Positions 1 to 5,892 of a stretch of DNA of 5,892 nt are shown here, in pieces. A program made the translations under genes and the position numbers. Source of the DNA: Gammaproteobacteria bacterium (GTDB lineage Bacteria; Gemmatimonadota; Gemmatimonadetes; Longimicrobiales; Gaopeijiaceae); assembly GCA_009843625.1 (NCBI GenBank), contig VYDD01000029.1, positions 1 through 5,892 of the forward strand. Reading direction: 5' to 3'. The notes under the pieces were generated by a model that was not told where the DNA came from, ran no database searches, and saw nothing but the letters and a program-made list of their open reading frames with translations. Position 1 is the first letter of the stretch. The number at the start of each line of letters is the position of its first letter.

Positions 1-42
1 CACCCCCGTCGACCAACTCCTCCCCCGCATTCGATCGGCTGT

Positions 43-1218
43 TTAGAAGCCGAATCCCCGTAGCGCCCCCCCGATGCCCATCCCAGCGTACGTACCCAGC
101 GCGTAGCCGAGGAGACCCACCAGAATGCCCGGCAGAATGAGGGATCGCCATCCCCCCGCCACCGCTACCGCGAGTGCGCTCCCGGGTCCTCCCACGGATG
201 CCTGGGAAGCTACGCACAGCGTGCCGATGTCCACGCGCAGGAAGCGGCCCGCCAGGAAGAGCAGCACTCCGTGGACGGCGACGACGTAGAGGGCGTAGAA
301 GAGCACCTGCACGCCCACCGCGAGCACTTCCGCGATCCGGGAGTAGATGCCGATCACCACAAAGAAGAACAGCAGCGCGAGGTTGCCGAGCTGCAGTGCG
401 CCCCGTTTCGCCCCGGATGGCATGACGTGGCCCGCGGCAAGGGCCAGGGTGGTGAGCCAGAGTACCGGATTGATGCCGGGAGTGATGGCTGCGACGGCCC
501 GGGACGCGATCACGATCGCGAATCCCGCCGCGACCAGGATGGCCACCTGATGTGTGGAAACCGAGGCGCCGGCGAAGAGCGGATGCGCGGATTCGTCGTC
601 GTCGGGGCTCGAGTCCTGCGAGGAATGGTCGGTCGCCGGACCCGGCGGGACCGCTTCCGATGAAGCCGGTGCCGGGTAGTAACGCCCGATCCATCGGGGC
701 AGCACCACGCATGCCGCCAGCCAGAGGCCGGTGACGACGTTGTCCGCGGCGGTGGCGCCGACGAAGAGAGCGTCGGACATGTCGACCGCCCGGCTGACCG
801 CGGTGAAGTTCAGCGATCCTCCCGAATAGGTGCCCGTGAGCGCTCCCGCCAGCTTCCACGTCTCGTCGCCGACGGCGTTTCCGAACAGGAACGCCCCCGC
901 GAACGCCCCGAGGGCCGTGCCCGCCACCGCGATGCCGAACGCGACCAGCATGGCTCCGCCGGCTTTCCGCAGGTCGGCCAGGTTGACCGCCAGCAGCAGC
1001 CACACGATGGCCAGATCGGTTACGGGGCCGGTGATGGCCTGGTAGATGGGCGAAGCCGGAGGCACGAGCCCCGTGTTGGAGAGAACCCCGCCGATGGCGA
1101 TGGCGAGCAAGGTGGCTCCCAGCTTCCAGAGCCCGGGCACCCGGCGACGCTCCAGCCAGAGCGCCAGCACCACGACGCCCGCAATGGCGGCGACGAGCGC
1201 GAGAGGGGACTGGATCAC
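43..1218 (-). CDS. DUF819 family (YjcL-like) multi-pass membrane protein
   Basis: A 391-aa integral membrane protein with about ten to eleven hydrophobic segments, of normal length for DUF819. Substrate and role are not established; the family is, to my knowledge, grouped with the cation:proton antiporter/anion-transporter fold, so a transporter is a fair inference. Two glycine-rich re-entrant-type motifs stand out: GTYSGGSLNFTA (129-140), followed by ATAADNVVTGLW (155-166), and ASQASVGGPGSALA (337-350). They lie in the N- and C-terminal halves, as expected for an internally duplicated transporter. Between the halves is a hydrophilic, acidic linker (about 183-214, with DDDES), whose length probably varies between homologues. 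The start codon is GTG (1218), chosen because it retains the first membrane helix and no upstream in-frame ATG is near. The best Shine-Dalgarno (GGGAG, 1231-1235) is rather far at 12 nt. It follows the zinc-ribbon gene after 51 nt. Confidence 0.88.
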   Translation of the reverse strand: MIQSPLALVAAIAGVVVLALWLERRRVPGLWKLGATLLAIAIGGVLSNTGLVPPASPIYQAITGPVTDLAIVWLLLAVNLADLRKAGGAMLVAFGIAVAGTALGAFAGAFLFGNAVGDETWKLAGALTGTYSGGSLNFTAVSRAVDMSDALFVGATAADNVVTGLWLAACVVLPRWIGRYYPAPASSEAVPPGPATDHSSQDSSPDDDESAHPLFAGASVSTHQVAILVAAGFAIVIASRAVAAITPGINPVLWLTTLALAAGHVMPSGAKRGALQLGNLALLFFFVVIGIYSRIAEVLAVGVQVLFYALYVVAVHGVLLFLAGRFLRVDIGTLCVASQASVGGPGSALAVAVAGGWRSLILPGILVGLLGYALGTYAGMGIGGALRGFGF

Positions 1219-1245
1219 GAGGGGATGACGCTCCCGACCGGCTGC

Positions 1246-1261
1246 GACGTCGGTCGACGTC
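1246..1261. repeat. Short inverted/direct repeat GACGTC-GGTC-GACGTC
   Basis: Two copies of the palindrome GACGTC separated by GGTC can form a 6-bp stem with a 4-nt loop. It lies in the 51-nt gap between the zinc-ribbon gene and the DUF819 gene. No U-tract follows in the direction of transcription, so it is not a standard intrinsic terminator. It could be an mRNA hairpin, a small operator or chance. Confidence 0.3.
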
Positions 1262-1269
1262 CTTCGGCA

Positions 1270-2028
1270 CTACCCACCGGCCCGAGCCTCTGCCGCCTCC
1301 CTCATCTCCGCGAGCGGGATGGCGTGCATCGAGTACTCCTCGAGCCCGCGCGCCCGTTCGCTTTCCCACGCCTCCATGAATCGGGCGTAATAGGCGTTGG
1401 CTCCATCACCATCGCCGAGTTCGGAGGCCGCCCGCGCCGCCGCGCCCAGGAGGAGCAGGTGGCTGGGTGCGTCGGCCAGCGCCCTTTCGGCCACGTCCCG
1501 GGCCATCTGGTGGTCCCCGTCCAGAGCGTGCAGCAGCGACACGTGGTAGTGGCCGTCCTCATCCAGCGGCACCACCAGGCCGTAGGCGTCGAATGCCATC
1601 GGCAGAAACGCCAGCGCCTCGGCGGTGTCCCCGGCTGACGCTGCCCGCATGATTCGATCGTACAGCCGATCGGCCGCCTCTCGCGGCGTCATGGAACTCA
1701 GATCCGGAGGCGTCCCGGCGGCGGGCATCAGGCCCGACGCGGGGCCGGGGCGCGGCGCTTCCTCCGGCTCATCCCGTGCCAGCGCCCAGTACCCGGCGCC
1801 GATGATCAGCACGCCGGCGAACACGCCGCTGGCCCAAAGCACCCTCCTGCCCCCCGCGGCCGCGGCTTTCGGCCGACGGCGCCGGAGGGGTGTGCCGCAT
1901 AAGATGCAGAACGACGCCCCAGCCTGGGCCGCCTCACCGCAGGAAGGGCATTCCGGCGGTCGGATCGCCGCGCCGCATTCCGCACAGAACCTGCCGGCGG
2001 CATCCGAGCCGCACTGCGGGCATTTCAT
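1270..2028 (-). CDS. Membrane-tethered double zinc-ribbon protein with helical, TPR-like C-terminal region
   Basis: This is a 252-aa protein of unknown function. The N-terminus has two zinc-ribbon knuckle pairs: C3-x2-C6 with C15-x2-C18, and C27-x2-C30 with C41-x2-C44. A basic linker (RRRRPK and following) leads to one membrane segment at about 63-84. The segment after it is acidic and rich in proline, alanine and glycine. Residues about 115-225 form an alanine-rich helical region that looks like one or two degenerate TPR units (around AASAGDTAEALAFLPMAFDA and DHQMARDVAERALADAP). By the positive-inside rule the zinc ribbons should be cytoplasmic and the helical part periplasmic. The start at 2028 has GGGGAG 4 nt upstream and GGAGGA a little further. 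The gene sits between the nif3-like and DUF819 genes, in the same direction. Zinc-ribbon proteins of other types (DUF164) often neighbour nif3 genes, but this architecture differs from them. Confidence 0.85.
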   Translation of the reverse strand: MKCPQCGSDAAGRFCAECGAAIRPPECPSCGEAAQAGASFCILCGTPLRRRRPKAAAAGGRRVLWASGVFAGVLIIGAGYWALARDEPEEAPRPGPASGLMPAAGTPPDLSSMTPREAADRLYDRIMRAASAGDTAEALAFLPMAFDAYGLVVPLDEDGHYHVSLLHALDGDHQMARDVAERALADAPSHLLLLGAAARAASELGDGDGANAYYARFMEAWESERARGLEEYSMHAIPLAEMREAAEARAGG

Positions 2029-2124
2029 GATGCTCCCCGCTCCTCCGTCATCGGTTTTCGGCTCCTGGTCCAGGGTGACTCGCCGACATGGCTCGGCCGG
2101 CGCAGAACGGCTTCGGACGGTTGT

Positions 2125-2877
2125 CTAAAAGCCTGTGGGAAAGTCGAGAAACTCCCAGGGAATGCCGAAGCGCGCCTCCAGATGGGCGGCGAGCCCGCGC
2201 ACCCCGAGGGTCTCGGTGGCGTAGTGGCCCGCATAGTACACGTTGATCCCGCATTCCATCGCATCGAAGTACGTATGATGCGCGCCTTCACCCGTGACGA
2301 GCGCATCGGCGCCCGATGCCGCCGCTTCGGCGATCATGGATCCGCCCGCCCCCGTCACCACCGCGACCCGGTGGATGTGATCAGATCCTCCATCTATAAG
2401 TCGGACTGTGACTTGCAGGTATTCCGCCAGCCGATCCCGCAGGGACTGACGGGTCTCCGAGGTCGTCCCGATCCAGCCCACATCAACGCCCTGGTACGAG
2501 CCGAATCCCTTCTCGACTTCGATGCTCAGCGCGCGCGCAAGCAAGGCACAGTTGCCGACCTCGGGATGTGCGTCCAGCGGCAGATGAGCCGAATAGAGAC
2601 CCACCTCGTTGCGCAGCAGGGCGGACAGCTTCCGAAAACGCCTCCCGGTAACGGGAGCCGCCCCATCCCAGAAGAGCCCGTGGTGCACGAGCAGGAGGTC
2701 GCTTCCGCGCACGGCAGCGGCGTTTATGGCAGCTTCACTGGCATCCACCGCGGCACAGATGCTGCGTACCTCGGCCGTCCCTTCGACCTGAAGGCCGTTG
2801 TAGGCGTTGGGATAGTCGGGGAAACCCGGCACCTGCAGGTAGCCGTCGACATACTCGACGAGCGATTCCAGCTTCAT
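2125..2877 (-). CDS. Nif3-like dinuclear metal centre protein (YbgI/DUF34 family)
   Basis: This is a complete 250-aa member of the Nif3 family, close in length to E. coli YbgI (247 aa). These proteins form toroidal hexamers with a two-metal site in each subunit. They are often labelled GTP cyclohydrolase 1 type 2, but the physiological role is unsettled. Family motifs are all visible: NGLQVEG (27-33), VHHGLFW (64-70) with ligands H65 and H66, YSAHLPLDAHPEVGN (95-109) with D102, TGEGAHHTYFDA (195-206), and YYAGHYATE (214-222) with H218 and E222. These five ligands match the YbgI set in order and spacing, so the metal site should be intact. The start at 2877 is supported by AGGAAGGGGG at 2885-2894. 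The gene appears to head a unit with the zinc-ribbon gene 96 nt downstream; the gap upstream carries the DnaA-box-like cluster. Confidence 0.94.
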   Translation of the reverse strand: MKLESLVEYVDGYLQVPGFPDYPNAYNGLQVEGTAEVRSICAAVDASEAAINAAAVRGSDLLLVHHGLFWDGAAPVTGRRFRKLSALLRNEVGLYSAHLPLDAHPEVGNCALLARALSIEVEKGFGSYQGVDVGWIGTTSETRQSLRDRLAEYLQVTVRLIDGGSDHIHRVAVVTGAGGSMIAEAAASGADALVTGEGAHHTYFDAMECGINVYYAGHYATETLGVRGLAAHLEARFGIPWEFLDFPTGF

Positions 2878-2958
2878 GCCCCGGCCCCCTTCCTGACGGG
2901 GCTATGCGCACGAACGCCCGCGACGAGCAGGTGCGGTTTCAACGGGTTCCCGCAGGAT

Positions 2959-3077
2959 CGTGGAAAAACAGAAGTGTCGTGGACAACGCGCTCGGAGTGG
3001 AGGTCAGAGTGGGTGGCAAAACGATGGCTTGTATTGACTTGAGAGATTGTCCACACTCCGTGGTGAAGCGTGGAAAA
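2959..3077. promoter_or_regulatory. Cluster of four DnaA-box-like 9-mers in the 236-bp intergenic gap
   Basis: The gap 2878-3113 between the nif3-like gene and bactofilin holds no convincing gene but has four near-identical 9-mers of form TTKTCCACR. They are TTTTCCACG (minus, 2959-2967), TTGTCCACG (minus, 2978-2986), TTGTCCACA (plus, 3047-3055) and TTTTCCACG (minus, 3069-3077). The DnaA-box consensus is TTATNCACA, and TTGTCCACA is the form common in high-GC bacteria such as Streptomyces. A 37-bp stretch at 3014-3050 with 15 of 37 G/C lies between the second and third boxes, well below the surroundings, and could serve as an unwinding element. The last two boxes also form an imperfect inverted repeat (3051-3073). 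Alternatives are a DnaA-titration or DnaA-controlled promoter region for the nif3-like gene, or operators of another regulator. No dnaA or dnaN gene is in the window, so calling this oriC would be premature. No good -35/-10 pair was found. Confidence 0.5.
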
Positions 3078-3113
3078 CATACATCGAAGCCATCGGCATC
3101 CCGCCGCCCATTG

Positions 3114-3500
3114 CTACTTCCGGGGAGAGGGTGGTTTGGCTCCTCGGCTCCCCATCTTGACGGTTCCGTTGACGGTGGCGCCCTCCTCGAGCACGATCCG
3201 GCGGGTGTCGATATCGCCGTCGACGTCACAGGACGATTGGAGCTCGAGCCGCGAAGCAATCTTCAGGCTCCCCTTGAGTCGCCCCGAGATCACCGCGTCC
3301 TGGGTGGAGATGTCGCCGACGACCGTTCCGTTCCTACCGACGACAACGGCTTTTCCGGCCTCCACTCCCCCCTCGATCCTGCCTTCGATGCGAATGGTCC
3401 CCTCGGTCTTGCAGTTTCCGACTACGGTCATCCCGGGTCCGATGATCGAAATCGTGTTGTCCGGGGACGCGGGGGGTGACGTCGGGCGCTGTTTGCTCAT
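3114..3500 (-). CDS. Bactofilin family cytoskeletal protein (BacA/CcmA-like)
   Basis: Bactofilins self-assemble without nucleotides into beta-helical filaments that act as scaffolds at the membrane, often for peptidoglycan enzymes. The 128-aa product has a short polar, proline-containing N-terminal tail (1-16), a bactofilin domain at about 17-116 and a basic proline-containing C-terminal tail (GSRGAKPPSPRK). The domain shows the repeating glycine-rich beta-helix pattern: TISIIGPGMTVVGN, IRIEGRIEGGVEAG, VVVGRNGTVVGDI, AVISGRLKGSL, CDVDGDIDTRRIVLEEGA and VNGTVKM. No signal peptide or membrane segment is visible, as expected for a cytoplasmic filament. The ATG at 3500 is chosen because AAGGGA lies 9 nt upstream; an in-frame TTG at 3557 would add 19 residues unlike the family. 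The gene ends the parA-parB-M23 cluster, 60 nt after the peptidase stop, and fits a scaffold for the peptidase, for ParA/ParB, or for both. Confidence 0.93.
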   Translation of the reverse strand: MSKQRPTSPPASPDNTISIIGPGMTVVGNCKTEGTIRIEGRIEGGVEAGKAVVVGRNGTVVGDISTQDAVISGRLKGSLKIASRLELQSSCDVDGDIDTRRIVLEEGATVNGTVKMGSRGAKPPSPRK

Positions 3501-3509
3501 CCTGGTGTT

Positions 3510-3515
3510 TCCCTT
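3510..3515 (-). promoter_or_regulatory. Shine-Dalgarno of the bactofilin gene
   Basis: On the minus strand this reads AAGGGA, 9 nt before the ATG at 3500. It supports the short form of bactofilin rather than the TTG start at 3557. Confidence 0.55.
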
Positions 3516-3560
3516 ACTGGAAGTTTGGGTGGAGTCAATGGAAGCGGGTTCCGGCAACCA

Positions 3561-4313
3561 TCAAGGTCGCACAAGGATCGTCAACGGATCGACGGGTTCG
3601 TTGTTTCGAAGGACTTCGAAGTGAAGGTGCGGAGCCGTCGACCGGCCCGTTGATCCACTCAATGCAATGACCTCGTTCTGGCGCACCAGGTCTCCGCCTT
3701 CCACAAACGTCATGGAAGCATGGGCATATAAGCTGGTGTATCCGTCGCCGTGGTCAAGGCGCACAAACCGCCCGTAGAGCGGATCTTCTCCCGCTTCGGC
3801 TACGACGGCTGCGCCCGCCGCGCGGATGTAGGAGCCGGTGGGAACAGCGATGTCCAGGCCTGGATGTTCCCCTACCATGCCCTCGATCAGGGCCTGGGTC
3901 ACAAAGCCTCTTTCGGTGAGCGGCCAGCTGGTGGGCGTGGTTTCGTCAACCAGCGACCGACCGGCGTTCGCTGCGTTCCCTACCGGCGGAAGCCACAGGT
4001 CCGAGAGCGCGGTTGGGCGGGCTCCAAAGAGTTCCGCAATCCGCCGGTAGCGTGCTTCCACCGTGTCGATGTGCGCGCCCAACTCCCGAAGCCCTTCCGC
4101 CTGGACCGCAAGCGAGTCCGACAGGATGTCCACGCGATGCGTGGTCACCGCAACACCGGCCACGTAGCCCGCGGAAAGCAGTCCGATCAGCGCGAGCGAA
4201 ACCAGTACAGCGTGGGTCGCGGTCAATTCATAGCTCTGGGCATCCGTTGAGCCCTCGGCGAGCAACATGACCGTCAGAGCCCGACGGTTTCGAGACTTCC
4301 TATTCCAGAACAT
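3561..4313 (-). CDS. Membrane-anchored M23 (LytM-type) metallopeptidase
   Basis: This is a probable peptidoglycan endopeptidase of 250 aa, tethered to the inner membrane and acting in the periplasm. A short basic N-terminus (MFWNRKSRNRR) is followed by one membrane segment at about 33-57 and a helical, possibly coiled-coil, stretch at about 60-95. The M23 domain spans about 130-248. Zinc ligands of the family are all present: H150 and D154 in HPGLD, and H231 in the HLH motif (229-231); H198 in LYAH is the conserved catalytic histidine. The enzyme is therefore expected to be active rather than a degenerate LytM factor. The start at 4313 is preferred over an upstream ATG (4385) because GGGAGG sits 6 nt before it and the basic N-terminus leads straight to the membrane segment. 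It overlaps parB by 14 nt, and bactofilin follows after 60 nt. Comparable M23-bactofilin partners are known in Helicobacter (Csd1-CcmA) and Hyphomonas (LmdC-BacA). The exact cleavage specificity cannot be read from the sequence. Confidence 0.92.
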   Translation of the reverse strand: MFWNRKSRNRRALTVMLLAEGSTDAQSYELTATHAVLVSLALIGLLSAGYVAGVAVTTHRVDILSDSLAVQAEGLRELGAHIDTVEARYRRIAELFGARPTALSDLWLPPVGNAANAGRSLVDETTPTSWPLTERGFVTQALIEGMVGEHPGLDIAVPTGSYIRAAGAAVVAEAGEDPLYGRFVRLDHGDGYTSLYAHASMTFVEGGDLVRQNEVIALSGSTGRSTAPHLHFEVLRNNEPVDPLTILVRP

Positions 4314-5217
4314 CCGCAGCCTCCCGACCCGACACCAGCGCGAAGACACGTTCGAGATCCCGATCATCGTGAAAGGGGATCTCAATGCGCCCCTTGCTCC
4401 CTCGCTGCCGTCGAACTACGACTCGTGTCCCGAGCGCGGCGCGCAACTCTTCCTGCAACGCGTGTAGCACCGGATCCAGTGCTCCCGGCTGCCGAGCCCG
4501 GCGTTTGCGGTGGTCCAGCGCATCCTCATTGCCGGGCGGACGCGTTGGGTTCGTGCGCACGGTCTCCTCCAGCCTGCGGACGGACCAACCGCCTTCGACC
4601 ACCATTCGAGCCAACTCGCCGGCCCATTCCTGGTCGTCGACGGCGAGGAGCGCTCGCCCGTGTCCCGGCGTGAGCTTCTCTTCCCCCAGCAACTGCCGGA
4701 CTTCGACGGGGAGCTTCAGAAGGCGGAGGATGTTGGTTACCGTGGCCCGGCTCTTCCCGACAGCCAGCGCAATGTCCTCCTGTGTGCGCTTGAACTTCTC
4801 CACAAGCACCTTGTAGCCCTCGGCTTCCTCCAGCGCGCCGAGATTGCGGCGCTGGAGGTTCTCTACAAGCGCGAGCACAAGCATGGTTTCATCATCCACC
4901 TCGCGGACGATTGCCGGCACATCGCTCCAGCCGAGCCTCGTGACGGCTCTCAGTCGGCGCTCTCCCGCCACCAGTTCCCAATGCTCCGGCTCTGGCGCGG
5001 ATCTGACGAGAACGGGCTGAAGCAATCCGTTCGCGCTGATGGAGGCCGCGAGTTCCCGGATTTCCTCCTCCTTGAACTCACGACGAGGCTGGAAGGGATT
5101 GGGACCCACGGAATCCAGGGGCAGGCGTGCGACTTCGCCTTCCACGGGCCGATCGAGATGATCACCAAGCAGGGCGCCCAGGCCGCGCCCGAGTCGAGTG
5201 TTCGGAGCGACGCTCAT
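4300..5217 (-). CDS. parB: Chromosome-partitioning protein ParB (Spo0J)
   Basis: ParB is the parS-binding CTPase clamp that spreads around the centromere and stimulates ParA. The predicted protein is 305 aa, normal for chromosomal ParB. The N-terminus carries the conserved RLGRGLGALLGD peptide (8-19), the region that activates ParA. The ParB/Srx CTP-binding domain spans about 30-125, with GERR at 85-88 followed by LRAVTRLGW (box I) and ENLQRRNLGALEEAEGY from 119 (box II). A helix-turn-helix lies at about 145-170 (TQEDIALAVGKSRATVTNIL). The C-terminal 60 residues fit the dimerisation domain. The start is the ATG at 5217, overlapping the parA stop by 4 nt. An open frame continues upstream to 5568, but it lies inside parA and lacks ParB similarity, so it was not used. 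The 3' end overlaps the next gene by 14 nt. No parS-like 16-mer was seen by eye in the window. Confidence 0.97.
   Translation of the reverse strand: MSVAPNTRLGRGLGALLGDHLDRPVEGEVARLPLDSVGPNPFQPRREFKEEEIRELAASISANGLLQPVLVRSAPEPEHWELVAGERRLRAVTRLGWSDVPAIVREVDDETMLVLALVENLQRRNLGALEEAEGYKVLVEKFKRTQEDIALAVGKSRATVTNILRLLKLPVEVRQLLGEEKLTPGHGRALLAVDDQEWAGELARMVVEGGWSVRRLEETVRTNPTRPPGNEDALDHRKRRARQPGALDPVLHALQEELRAALGTRVVVRRQRGSKGRIEIPFHDDRDLERVFALVSGREAADVLE
4320..4325 (-). promoter_or_regulatory. Shine-Dalgarno of the M23 peptidase gene
   Basis: On the minus strand this reads GGGAGG, 6 nt ahead of the ATG at 4313. It lies inside the end of parB and decides the start of the peptidase gene, which otherwise could be placed at 4385 or 4268. 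Confidence 0.7.
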
Positions 5218-5892
5218 GAAGCTGCTCGGGCCCTCGACCTGGTAATCCTGTGCTGCGTTCGCTGAATGACTTCCCTCGCAAGACGAAGGTAGTAACGAGC
5301 CCCTGCCGAGAGGACGTCGTATACGATGATGGGCTTGCCGAAGCTCGGCGCCTCCGCAAGCCGAACGTTCCTGGGAATCGCGTTGGTGAAGACCTTGTCC
5401 CCAAAGTACTCGCGGGCTTCCCGGGCGACCTGTTTCGAGAGGTTGAGCCGCTTGTCGAACATCGTCAGCAGCACGCCCTCGATCTCCAGGCCCGTGTTCA
5501 ATCCCCGCTGTACGATTCGCACGGTGTTGAGAAGCTGGCTGAGGCCTTCCAGCGCGTAGAACTCGCACTGAATCGGGATGAGTACGGAGTCGGCCGCCGT
5601 GAGCGTGTTGAGCGTCAGGAGTCCCAGCGAGGGGGGACAGTCCACGAGAATGTAGTCGTAGTCCTCGCGAATGGGCTCAAGTGCCGCACGCAGAACGGAT
5701 TCGCGGGCCTCTACACCTACCAACTCGATCTCCGCGCCGGCGAGGTCGCGCGTGGTGCCTACCATGTCCAGACAGGGGAAGTGAAGCTGACGAACCCTTG
5801 ATTCCTCGATCGAGCGCCCCCCGATCATGACGTCGTACATGCCGGAGACCTGATCATGGCCCCAGAGGCCCAATCCGCTGCTCGCATTGGCC
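5214..5892 (-). CDS. parA: Chromosome-partitioning ATPase ParA (Soj), 5'-truncated by window edge
   Basis: ParA is a deviant-Walker ATPase that forms ATP dimers on the nucleoid and moves ParB-parS complexes during chromosome segregation. The window holds the last 225 residues. The frame stays open to the edge and begins ANASSGLGLWG, which matches the stretch just after the DPQ motif of ParA proteins, so the gene starts outside the window; the TTG at 5873 is internal. The Walker A P-loop is not visible. Visible family signatures are the Walker B region (DYILVDCPPSLGLLTLNT), the downstream QCEFYALEGLSQL block, and the C-terminal IPRNVRLAEAPSFGKPIIVYD-like block typical of Soj-type chromosomal ParA. 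The stop TGA (5216-5214) overlaps the parB ATG in an ATGA, indicating translational coupling. A plasmid ParA is less likely given the close match to chromosomal Soj blocks and the housekeeping surroundings. Confidence 0.96.
   Translation of the reverse strand, partial: ANASSGLGLWGHDQVSGMYDVMIGGRSIEESRVRQLHFPCLDMVGTTRDLAGAEIELVGVEARESVLRAALEPIREDYDYILVDCPPSLGLLTLNTLTAADSVLIPIQCEFYALEGLSQLLNTVRIVQRGLNTGLEIEGVLLTMFDKRLNLSKQVAREAREYFGDKVFTNAIPRNVRLAEAPSFGKPIIVYDVLSAGARYYLRLAREVIQRTQHRITRSRARAAS

Noticed and set aside
1..42. Possible ribosome binding site (minus-strand GGGGGAGGAG) for a further gene at the left edge
   Set aside because: A GTG sits at the very edge but the spacing is long and no coding sequence is visible to test it.
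2182..3042. Plus-strand open frame of 286 codons
   Set aside because: It is antisense to most of the nif3-like gene, with a composition typical of a shadow frame in GC-rich DNA and no recognisable motif.
3051..3073. Imperfect hairpin (CCACACT...AGCGTGG) as a terminator of the bactofilin operon
   Set aside because: There is no U-tract after it, it contains a G-U pair and a 9-nt loop, and its arms are the two DnaA-box-like sites.
2904..3479. Plus-strand frame crossing the intergenic gap, including an ATG at 3024
   Set aside because: It runs antisense into the bactofilin gene and shows no family motif; the non-coding part is better explained by the DnaA-box-like cluster.
3605..3620. TTCGAA-GGAC-TTCGAA repeat
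   Set aside because: It lies within the conserved HLHFEVLRNNEP coding block of the M23 peptidase and is explained by codon usage.
4510..5265. Plus-strand open frame of 251 codons
   Set aside because: It is antisense to parB, whose motifs are unmistakable on the minus strand.
5218..5568. Open frame extending ParB upstream by 117 codons
   Set aside because: It lies in another frame of parA, has no ParB-like sequence, and the ATG at 5217 begins the conserved N-terminal RLGRGLGALLGD region and overlaps the parA stop in an ATGA.
1..5892. parS site (TGTTNCACGTGAAACA)
   Set aside because: No close match was found by eye on either strand; the centromere sites probably lie outside the window.

Overview
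The window is a GC-rich bacterial chromosomal segment, roughly two-thirds G+C by eye. All seven recognisable genes lie on the minus strand, so transcription runs from the right edge to the left. The protein families, the gene order parA-parB-M23 peptidase-bactofilin and the style of the zinc-ribbon protein suggest a Gemmatimonadota-like or related lineage. That placement is inference, because no rRNA or other marker gene is present. No transposon, tRNA, rRNA or CRISPR array is visible, and the segment looks like core housekeeping DNA.

Right half (5892 to 3114): a tight cluster for chromosome segregation and cell shape. parA is cut at its 5' end by the window edge. Its stop overlaps the parB start by 4 nt (ATGA). 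The parB end overlaps the start of a membrane-anchored M23 (LytM-type) peptidase gene by 14 nt. A 60-nt gap then precedes a small bactofilin. Bactofilins are polymerising scaffolds that position peptidoglycan hydrolases in several bacteria and ParABS in Myxococcus, so this operon plausibly links origin segregation to a wall hydrolase and its scaffold.

Middle (2878 to 3113): a 236-bp intergenic gap with no convincing gene. It carries four 9-mers of the form TTKTCCACR, which resemble DnaA boxes. They flank a 37-bp stretch of about 41% G+C (3014-3050). This is the most interesting non-coding signal here: a candidate origin-type or DnaA-regulatory element close to parAB.

Left half (2877 to 43): a probable second transcription unit. 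It encodes a Nif3/YbgI-family dinuclear-metal protein, a membrane-tethered double zinc-ribbon protein with a helical, TPR-like C-terminal region, and a DUF819 (YjcL-like) multi-pass membrane protein. The functions of these three are poorly defined, and nothing in the sequence ties them to the segregation operon beyond co-orientation.
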